Assembly: GCA_936432065.2 (NCBI GenBank)
Contig: OW386285.2
Span: 172,093,984-172,157,983 of the forward strand
Origin: Rutpela maculata
Taxonomy: Eukaryota; Arthropoda; Insecta; Coleoptera; Cerambycidae
DNA length: 64,000 nucleotides
Direction: 5' to 3'
In this document: one piece after another, positions 56,101 to 64,000 of the stretch
How positions within the stretch are numbered: the stretch's first letter is position 1
Layout of the letters: each line of letters begins with the position of its first letter
Notes under the pieces: generated by a model
Seen by the model: the letters and a program-made list of their open reading frames with translations, nothing else
Told to the model about the DNA's origin: nothing
Database searches by the model: none
Position numbers and translations under genes: made by a program

Positions 56101-56428
56101 CCATTACAACAAGAAGCATGGCTACGGAGAAACAAATGAAGGACCTACTTGTGGAATTTACAAGGATGATAGCACAGCAGCGCCAGGGGGAGGAAAAACG
56201 GCGTCAAGAAGAAAAAGGCGAACAAGAAAAGCGACGTCAGGAAGAAAAAGAAGAACAAGAAAGAAGACGCCAGGAAGACAAAGTAGATCAGGAGAAAAGA
56301 CGTCAAGAGGAAGAAAAGCGACGTCAGAAAGAAAAAGAGGATGAAGAAAAAAGACGTAGGGAAGAAAAAGATAAACAAGGTTGAAGACAAAGTAGGTGTG
56401 GTCGAGACAGAAGTTAGTCAAATCAAAG
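56097..56428 (+). pseudogene. B-type gag N-terminus, right arm
   Basis: The usual start codon reads ATA at 56097-56099 in place of the ATG in the left arm; a downstream in-frame ATG at 56118 opens an 88-residue charged coiled-coil frame ending at 56384 by frameshift. Truncated at 56428 where module M begins. Confidence 0.82.
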
Positions 56429-56431
56429 GAA

Positions 56432-56728
56432 AAATCACCTCCAAAATAATTGGTGCAAGCACATATGATCTTTTGCACCATTGATTTTTCAACGTGTTAG
56501 TAAGCTATTTATTTTGTTTTTGTTTAGTATCAAATTTTAATTCATTTAATTAAACACAATAAATAGTAATAGTAAATAATATACTACTTTAATTAGTTTA
56601 ATTATTAAACAGTGCATTTATCTAACGTTATTGAGGAAAATAGACAAACAGTCAAGAATGAGAAATATTTCTGTTATTTAGAGATAAATTGCCGGATTCT
56701 TTAATGTTTTTATTTTGAAAAACATTTT
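56432..56728 (-). repeat. Module M, right copy
   Basis: Inverse of 50457-50750 with a few differences. It lies outside the right arm, whereas the left copy lies inside the palindrome loop. Confidence 0.8.
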
Positions 56729-56729
56729 G

Positions 56730-58160
56730 CATCTGCAAAATAGCGCAGTATGACATTTTCGCAGTATGACTTAATTCAATAGCGCGGGATATATCAATGT
56801 GTCCTCTCATGGTAATTATTACAAATATTTAATAACCTGTATTGATTTGCTGAAACATCTCAAGAAAATTTGAATTCGATTTCATTAAACAACACTAACG
56901 TACATTAGTTCTCACACCGCATTCTCTGCGCTGTATCGTTCGCGACGGGGTTCCGTATACTTAATTGCAATTTTCTCGAAAACTGTTAATTCTAGAAAAA
57001 TAAGTTTCAAATAAAAAGTTAGCTCCACCCTTTATCTTCATATGCCCTCGATATACTTGGTATCTATTTCGAAAGAAAAAGTTTCTCGTTTGTTGTATTC
57101 CCACCTGTAAATTTTCACAATTTATCGACATAGCCTTAGAAAAAAAATCATATTTTCTACACTTATTAAAACTTGACCTTCATATTAACACATTTTGTTA
57201 ACAAATATAGATTCATCACACGGTAAAAATGTGAGATTAACTCGATGTCCCGTTTTTTAGTTAGAGCGAGTTAAACGAAAAAATAATTGTATCTATTATT
57301 TTACAATTTTTTCACATTTCTGGCTCTATCTTTTGTCTCGAACAACCAAAAGAGTCGTAATTTGCTATTTTATTGAAGGATAAGCTTCTAAACATTTCGG
57401 TTAAGGTAATTTTAGCTTACATCTAAACTAAAAATTGACCACTGAACTAGTTGACTTTTACGTGACGTAACAGCGGGAACTGCAGTAAGGGGAGGTATGC
57501 GTGAGAGCGTATCTCTATTTCTTAGTATCATGAATTGTATCAGTAAAATACCTGTTCAGAAAATATTACTTTTAGTTAGCTTTTTACGCCTAAATTATTT
57601 CACTTTTCATTTAATTTTAACTTATCGAATTGTATCAGGTATTTCCGAAGACATTTTTATAAAAACAAATATGAAATATTGATACCTCATTGGTTCATCG
57701 TGACGACATTGATTTGTACTTTCATTGGTCCACTTTTAACGGTCAAGCCAACCACAAGGCTTGTGTTCTGTCATATGTCAAAATGTGCGATATAGCATAG
57801 CCATAGACGCGAACTATGTTGTATAATATACCACAAATTATACTTATCAGTTATCCTTAATATAATATATCTCAAAATCTTTTTGAGTAGTGGAAAGTGT
57901 TCGTGTTACGGTCATTTTGAGAAACATATTTTTGTGATGGAGATCGCTGAAAAGTACGCGTATGCGCGATATCTGACACAATTATTTTGAGGTTATGCTC
58001 ATGAGTCATATAGAAAACTTTTATCTAAAACAATATAAAAATGATAAGATATTCCATTCCATTGAGGAGTATTTCGAGGGTGAAGTAATTTATTTTGGAG
58101 CAGGTAACTAATTATTTAGAATAAGTATTAAGAGCACTTCTTGGTATTACTGTTGGTCTT
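56730..58160. other. Gene-free stretch
   Basis: No long frame or element recognised; a 61-residue frame at 57497-57682 looks random. Confidence 0.5.
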
Positions 58161-58165
58161 GTGAA

Positions 58166-58500
58166 GGCGAGTTTATAAAAAAAGTCCCAGTCCTATAACT
58201 TAACCTATCTTGTCTTAATTTTTCCCTAAAACACATCTGATGTCCTAAGACTGGTTTATCAGAAATAAATAAAATAGATACACGAACTTTTCACGCCAAT
58301 TGGAAAATGATTTCTAATCTATTCTGTGGTATTAGCCCCTAGGAAAAATTAACTTAAAAATTTTAGGTTAAGTTAGGACCAAGACAGAATTAGGACTTTT
58401 ATAAACAGAATACGGGTAACCTGTACATTTATCTTTTTAGGTAAAAAATTAAGACTAAGATAGGCTAAGTTAGGACTAGGACTTTTTTTATAAACGCCTT
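58166..58500. mobile_element. 335-bp MITE with nested inverted arms
   Basis: Left AAGGCGAGTTTATAAAAAAA and right complement AAGGCGTTTATAAAAAAAGT continue into gtcctaacttagcctatctt-type sequence; a third inverted copy of the arm lies at about 58367-58410. No certain target duplication. Confidence 0.65.
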
Positions 58501-58504
58501 GACC

Positions 58505-58818
58505 ATTATCAAAGAGTGGGTACTAATAATTCTTTAATATAATGGCCGCGAGACAAAAACATATGCCAGAGAAATCTGAATAAAAATTCTGAAACAGAAG
58601 TACCAAGTGTTCTTACTACTTATACTATTTAATGTTTCATCAGGAACCTACCGCATACTCAGTTGAATTAATTATAAACATTTCTCATAATTGTATGCGT
58701 TTTTGTGGGAATGATATTTTATTGCTATTAAGAGATATATTGCTTTATTCAAGTGATTATTTTTAATTTTGTATTTTTGAATAGGTAAATCGAAAAGAAA
58801 AATGCAATGATCTATTCT
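58505..58818. other. Gene-free stretch
   Basis: Nothing recognised. Confidence 0.45.
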
Positions 58819-58822
58819 TATA

Positions 58823-59867
58823 CCCAAGTAGCACAGAATTCTTTAAGAAGTTCTATTTACTGCCCGCGAGGATATCTCGTATTTATGTACTCTAGAAGTC
58901 CTTCCGAAATCAAAATGAGAAATCTTTATATGTGTCCAACTTTTATGCACTGAGGAAATGTAAACTGGACATTATATAGGAATTTCAACTTTTGTTAACC
59001 CACAGACATCTACTAGAAGTTCTAAAAGGGAATTACCATACAACTCAATTTTCTAAGTATTATGGAAATCAAATAAAGTATTAAAAGGGAAATAGTATTA
59101 TTATCCTTAACAGAATACTTTTAGATATCTTCTAGAAGTTCTAAAAGGGAATTACCATACAGCTCAATTTTCTATGTATTACAGAGATCAAATAAAGTAT
59201 TAAAATGGAAATTTTATTATTATCGCTAATAGAACACCTATAGAAATCGCAAGAAGAAATTCTTTTAATGCATAAAATTTGTTTGCTTACCACGTAGTTT
59301 GTTACAGAAATTATTCCTAGATGACACCAAGTACAAACCACGACGATAATCAGTCATGCACTATCTTATACTCATGAATTTATAGAAGCTCTTTGGTTTG
59401 GTTTGGACCTGATGTCTCATACTGAGATTAACCAACATTTCACCAGCTGCCGCTGGCAATTCTATAAGAAGTGTGTGTTGGTACATCTAATAAAAATCCT
59501 ATAAAGATGTTTTCAGTACCGTTTATATTGGTAAGCGATAAAATACCCGAAAGATTACTACAGAAATTAAATCTGTTTGCAGGATCGATGCGGTACATCT
59601 AACAGAAATCCTATAAAGATGTCCTCGGGACCTTTTATATTGGCAAGCGATAAGATATCCTAAAGATTACTATGGGAATTCTATAGGTATATGCTCACAG
59701 GATTCTATACTAATAGCTTTTTTCGATTAACATGGGAAGTACTATTTAATACTGATATGCTGACATTTGCCCATCTTAGGGAACTCTTACAGAACTATAG
59801 AAGATATTTACTAATTCCTAAATTTTTATCCTCGGGATATCTTGAGGAATTAATTGTGCTACTTGGG
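58823..59867. mobile_element. 1.05-kb TIR element, CCCAAG termini, TA duplication
   Basis: TIRs CCCAAGTAGCACAgaatt and complement CCCAAGTAGCACAattaa; TA at 58821-58822 and 59868-59869. Two internal direct duplications: period 120 from 59012 (ctagaagttctaaaaggg) and period 112 from 59480 (ggtacatct ... cctataaagatg). No transposase. Confidence 0.85.
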
Positions 59868-59879
59868 TAGTAAATAAAT

Positions 59880-60320
59880 GTCTCCGTGCACATTTCACAA
59901 TGCTATTAAATGTTCCTTTTTAATGTTCATTTCTTTTTAATATTTTAAATAGATTCTGAAAAAGAGCTACTATCCAAGATATCATACAAAAAAGAGAGAA
60001 ATACGCCAATGAAAGATTATTAAAAACCGACTCTGAAGACATGACCTGAGACGAAATCGTTTCAAAAACAACTGAAGTAAGTACCTATTTAATATTATCA
60101 TTGTGAACGTACCATTTATAATACCATAAGTTTAAAATTCATATGGGACAAAGGAATGGGTAATGGGTATTCTAAATTACTTTTAAGCCAGGAAAATGAA
60201 ATTTTGTAATCGCCAGTTTTACTGAACTCTATTTTAAATTTTAGATATCTAGACTATAACTTTGTTCGTTTTAAATAGATTGAATCCACTACACACAAAA
60301 TACTTAATTTCATTGATTAA
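59880..60320. other. Gene-free stretch
   Basis: Nothing recognised. Confidence 0.45.
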
Positions 60321-60332
60321 TGAGGATACATT

Positions 60333-60549
60333 CAGGGGCGTAGCGAACCAACTTTTTTGGGGGGTTATTTTTCAAATTTGCCAACTTCACAAAACTTAAA
60401 AAAATAAAAAAATCGGTATAACTAACTCTGTAAATAATTGTTGTTGAGCGGGGGGGGGGGGATCTTTGAAAAAATTTCAATTAAAATTGACAAAACTTCC
60501 AACTTTTGGCAAGTCTGACAAAGTATACCCCTCCTTCGCTACGTCCCTG
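60333..60549. mobile_element. 217-bp hAT MITE
   Basis: TIRs CAGGGGCGTAGCGAAC and TTCGCTACGTCCCTG; flanks GATACATT (60325-60332) and GATAAATT (60550-60557) agree at 7 of 8. A G-run of ten lies inside. Confidence 0.88.
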
Positions 60550-60554
60550 GATAA

Positions 60555-61015
60555 ATTTACTTGTCTTCATAATAAATATTGGTCATCAAACGAAATCCTC
60601 TGATTATGAAATTCAATTCAAATTATGTTTTATTCCAGATTCACATAAGTGTCTCCAAATATATGTATCCAAATTTATTACATTTTTTATCCAAAATAAA
60701 CGAATAATCATCGTAACTTATGTCCAATCAATCTGTTTTGTGTTCGAAATAATAACTATGTCCTCAAAATAATAGATTTGTCACCAAATAAAATGTTTCA
60801 GAACCTTATCACGATGTAGGTATGTTTTATTCTTTTTTTGTCGCCAACATAGTAGCAACAATTAATTCGTTTAGTTATCAAAATAATAGGATTGGTTAAT
60901 AATTTTATAGTTTTCTTTTAAAAATTAATGGAACAGTATCCATAGAAGGAGGGGCCAAAGTGGCGTGATGCGAAGTATGTTCAATCAGTCCTCGAAGTAT
61001 AGGCGCGGGGCATTT
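60555..61015. other. Gene-free stretch
   Basis: AT-rich, no support for the short plus-strand frame here. Confidence 0.45.
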
Positions 61016-61029
61016 TGGTCAATGTTCTT

Positions 61030-62170
61030 ACTACGGGAGCCCACCCTAAGTGTCCGTGCACCCCCCCCCCCCCCCCCGCCGATCCTTTAGGACAATGTTT
61101 TTCATAAAGATTAAAGCCTAAGGAACAATTTAAGACATGTCCTAAAAAAAAATTGGCTGCACTTTCAAAATGGCGTCCGTTAAAAAAAAACAAAATTTGC
61201 AAATATGGTTTTTGTCATTTAACACAAAAACAAAAAAGATAGAGAAAAACTTTCTGTACAAAAAATAAAGTGCATAAAATTTTCTACAATTTTGTTTCTA
61301 TACAATATTTGCTATTGGAGTTACCATTAATAATTAATCTCTTAAAATAAAATATAAAATAAAATATAAAATTCAATATAAAACGTAACACTACGGAAGC
61401 CCACCCTAACTGTCCGTGCACCCCCCGATTCTTGGGGACAATGTTTTTCGTAAAGATTAAAGCCTAAGGAACAATTTAAGACATGTCCTAAAAAAAAAGC
61501 TGGCTGTACTTTCAAAATGGCGTCAGTTTAAAAAAAAATGCAAATATTGTTTTTGTCATTTAACACAAAAACTAAAAAAGATGGAGAAAAACTTTCGGTA
61601 CAAAAAACAAAGTGCATAAAATTTTCTACAATTTTGTTCCTATACAATATTTGGATAGGAGTTATCGTTTTCCAGATACCACTGTTACCGTTTTCGAGAT
61701 AAATGTCTGCAAATTATAATATTATTATTATTATTATTATTAATTTTTTTCAGTTTATTTTATTTAATTTTTATGTTAATAATATTAAGTTATATTATAC
61801 GCCTTACAATAATTGTCACAGTTATTTCCTCTAATCATGAATTTCCATGTTTTCTTAATTTTGGACACATTTATCTGGAAAATGGTCTCCTATCAAAATA
61901 TTGTATAGGTACAAAATTGTAGAACATTTTATGCACGTTATTTTTTGTGAAGAAAGTTTATGTCCATCTTTTTTAGTTTTTGTGTTAAATGATAAAAAGG
62001 ACATTGGCAACAATTTCTTTTAACATATGGCCGCCATTTTGAAAGTACAACCAGTCTTTTTTTTTAGAATATGTCTTAAATTGTTCCTTAGGCTTCAATC
62101 TTTATGAAAAACATTGTCCCCAAGGATCGGGCGGGGGGTGCACGTACAGCTAGGGAGGGTTCCCCGACTA
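61030..62170. repeat. Composite repeat: two direct units and one inverted unit
   Basis: Unit of ~300 bases at 61030-61330 and 61386-61690 (agcccaccctaa.tgtccgtgcacccccc, gattaaagcctaaggaacaa, cactttcaaaatggcgtc) and inverted at 61860-62168 (gacgccattt-type and ttgttccttaggctt). It may be a foldback element with terminal inverted units. A C-run of 17 lies at about 61061-61077. Confidence 0.75.
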
Positions 62171-62710
62171 TCTTGTTTACTTTAGTTATTCATTCATCGT
62201 CACGTTTAATGTTTTGTGTTGCAATATTTCATTTCTGACGCTCAATGATGATACTTTCAATCATTATGAAGTACCTGTGGTAAGGCAGAAAAAACCCAAG
62301 ATTTTGAAAACCATTGGACTGGCTTCAATGAGTACAAAAAATAATTATTCAATAAATGGAAAGTGACTTTGTCCCAAAACATTGAGTGGATACTTGGAAA
62401 ATGTAACTGCCCTGCATTTTATAAAAAGTATATGTGCAAACATATTATGTCTCAAACTAGCAAGTCCATCGCTTGAGGCAAAAATGTGCCTATTGGCCAA
62501 AAAAGAAATAGAGGGCGCCCCACAAAATCAAAGCCAGCTCTTATTATTCAGTTACTTTTTTCGCATAACTACATTTTTTGTTCAATTATTATATAGTTTT
62601 CATAATATTTAAATTTTTAATAAATACAAGTGTCTTTAAGAAATTTGTATATTTATTTAACTTCCTATTAGGACAGACATACCACAGCAATTACAGATCA
62701 TCATCTGATT
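62170..62710. other. Gene-free stretch
   Basis: A 76-residue frame (62382-62612) starts VTALHFIKSICAN after MSGYLEN and has no recognised relatives; probably chance. Confidence 0.4.
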
Positions 62711-62712
62711 GC

Positions 62713-62940
62713 CATAAATTTATAGATAATCGTTTTGAAATAGTTTGGTGTTAACAAGTTGGTGACAGATCTATCATTCTTTGAACAAATCTAATTATTT
62801 GATGACTAATTAGGTTTTTGGGTGATTGTACATAAATTTATAGATAACCGTTTTGAAATAGTTTGGTGTTAACAAGTTGGTGACAGATCTATAATTCTGA
62901 GAACAAACCTAATTATTTGACAATCAAAACCACATTAAAT
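62713..62940 (+). repeat. 118-bp tandem duplication
   Basis: Two units starting cataaatttatagataa at 62713 and 62831, nearly identical over about 100 bases (cgttttgaaatagtttggtg, gttggtgacagatctat). Confidence 0.85.
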
Positions 62941-63276
62941 TGGTAACCGATAAAATCACACCCGAATAATTTACATCTAGCAGTGATCCTGTTAAAGCAA
63001 ACGCCTATCATTATACAAATCTAGGTATAACATAATTTTTTATTATATACAGTATTTCATTTTAGTACTTGGCTGAACCCAAACTACATACATATTATTT
63101 TCAGTGATGCATTGTGTTCCAAATTCTTAGTCGTAATAGGGAACTTGCCCAAAAAATAAAATTGATTGGAAATACTCAAAATTGTAAACTAACAGACACA
63201 GACAACAAAAAATTAAAAAAAAATCTTCCAGAAATATAAGCGATTAAAATCTGCCGGATTTTACCCACTCCTGAAA

Positions 63277-63287
63277 CGTGACGTCAG
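63277..63287. promoter_or_regulatory. Perfect CRE palindrome
   Basis: CGTGACGTCAG contains TGACGTCA in a locally GC-richer stretch (63250-63350), about 155 bases before the candidate ATG at 63441. Promoter role is inference. Confidence 0.3.
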
Positions 63288-63440
63288 ATGGAGAAAGTAG
63301 GATGACGGCGTCAAGCGATACCGATTCTGCTTTGGCTTTGATAATTCCGCATACGCATTTGTCAGAAACAACTAGCAGTGAACACAACCTAACCTAAAAC
63401 TTAAACGTATTAGTTGAAAAAACATCTTCAATATTCTGAA

Positions 63441-63587
63441 ATGTCACAAAATGCTACTTTTGATTCGTTCGTGCCGAGCCGAATTTTCGAATTTCGCTGT
63501 GCAATTTACGATCAGGTTTATCTGGAAGACTTTCCTCTTTACGCCGCGACATTGTACGGCCATCCCAATGGTGTTTTTCGAAAAATA
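63441..63587 (+). CDS. Possible small ORF or first coding exon
   Basis: ATG at 63441 opens 48 codons (begins MSQNATFDSFVPSRIFEF, later LYAATLYGHPNG) and ends with TGA at 63585-63587. Residue composition looks protein-like, unlike the AT-driven frames nearby. A CAG|GTTTAT at about 63508-63516 could be a weak splice donor. I recognise no domain, and no second exon lies in the window. Overlapping frames of 62 codons (plus) and 124 codons (minus) make chance a real alternative. Confidence 0.25.
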
Positions 63588-63639
63588 TGAACGTGCCAAG
63601 ATTGCATGTTTTTGCAATTTTTTCGGCTTCGAAGTGTAA

Positions 63640-64000
63640 GCTGTTTTTGCTATTTTTAGCAAATATCTCCGGAACGGTGGGAGTTGGCTCGAAATAAAAA
63701 ATAAGGTCAAATGAGTATTTTCCACTACGAATTTTTTGCTACTATCAGAATTTTGAATTTTTTTTTCGTTTCGGAAATAATTACTGAAATGTCGACTATG
63801 TACGGCAAAAAATCGCAAATTTTGAGCTTCAACTTTTTAATCTTGGCTCCTACGCCAAAAGACTACTCTAGTTAACTAACAGTTGAATTTCTCAAATTTC
63901 TCCATATTGTCCAGACAGCACAATATAATCTTAGAATATTCCTGGAATATACTTTTGAGAATAGAGAATCATTCTTAGAATAGGCCGTGAATATATAAAT
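63640..64000. other. Window end without recognisable features
   Basis: AT-rich sequence with no supported gene or repeat boundary. Confidence 0.45.

Larger units (their letters stand above)
52249..56428 (-). repeat. Right arm of the 3.6-kb imperfect palindrome
   Basis: Inverse of 46876-50448. It is 4180 bases long; without the 616-bp solo LTR and its 4-bp duplication 3560 remain against 3573 in the left arm. A ~19-base deletion at about 54080 (within the transposase) and scattered substitutions distinguish the arms. Confidence 0.88.

Noticed and set aside
63444..63818. 124-residue minus-strand frame
   Set aside because: No recognisable motif, Lys/Phe/Ser-rich from base composition; it overlaps a more protein-like frame on the other strand, itself only tentative.

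Overview
This is an AT-rich (roughly two thirds A+T) stretch of eukaryotic, almost certainly insect, intergenic DNA. The evidence is a Ty3/gypsy errantivirus-type element with an env gene and a tRNA-Ser primer site, IS630/mariner-type transposases, hAT elements with 8-bp target duplications, tRNA-derived SINEs and long microsatellites. I could not name the order or species. No complete host gene is visible. The best host-gene candidate is a weak possible first exon near 63.4 kb, downstream of a perfect CRE palindrome.

Layout. 1-8.6 kb: a degenerate GTATTTAAATAC array, two GATTTCC minisatellites beside NRF1-like palindromes, a 1.96-kb non-autonomous hAT with long inverted arms, and a repeat-borne ORF with a CXC cysteine cluster, the whole framed by inverted repeats. 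8.6-16.8 kb: copies of an abundant ~700-bp hairpin-ended repeat (called family 1 here), one split by a 753-bp TA-duplicating element and again by a young Ty3/gypsy element (A, minus strand) whose LTRs look identical but whose pol is fused from RT straight to the integrase C-terminus. 17-18.1 kb: a second hairpin-ended repeat (family 2) and a nested SINE. 18.7-20 kb: a broken mariner-type transposase. 20.7-24.1 kb: two hAT-derived elements filled with ~160-bp tandem units, one holding a solo LTR. 24.2-28.6 kb: non-LTR retrotransposon pieces, an old LTR fragment and family 1 pieces.

29.3-47.8 kb is a nested stack. An old gypsy element B (minus strand, relative of A) was opened by a 1.57-kb TIR element and by a 13.4-kb TIR element. 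The latter contains a nearly complete 8.57-kb errantivirus-like element C (plus strand: gag, PR, RT, RNase H, IN, env), a foldback Tc1-type MITE and a full family 1 copy. 46.9-56.4 kb is a 3.6-kb-arm imperfect palindrome. Each arm carries the 5' end of a B-type element plus part of a long-TIR mariner-type transposon, and a 616-bp solo LTR sits in the right arm only. 56.7-64 kb is AT-rich sequence with several MITEs and short tandem duplications.

The genes here do not form a cellular pathway; they are parts of mobile elements. Empty sites, target duplications and nesting give relative ages: B and the 13.4-kb element's host site first, then the 13.4-kb element, then C, family 1 and MITE insertions within it; A is very recent; the solo LTR post-dates the palindrome. 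The most unusual signals are six hairpins with an invariant TAC(T/A)GC loop and changing but complementary stems in the leader and gag 3' region of element C, the large palindrome with a misplaced inverted flank module, and three TIR families that share CCCA termini with 2-bp AT/TA duplications. No sequence search or alignment was run; all comparisons were made by eye.
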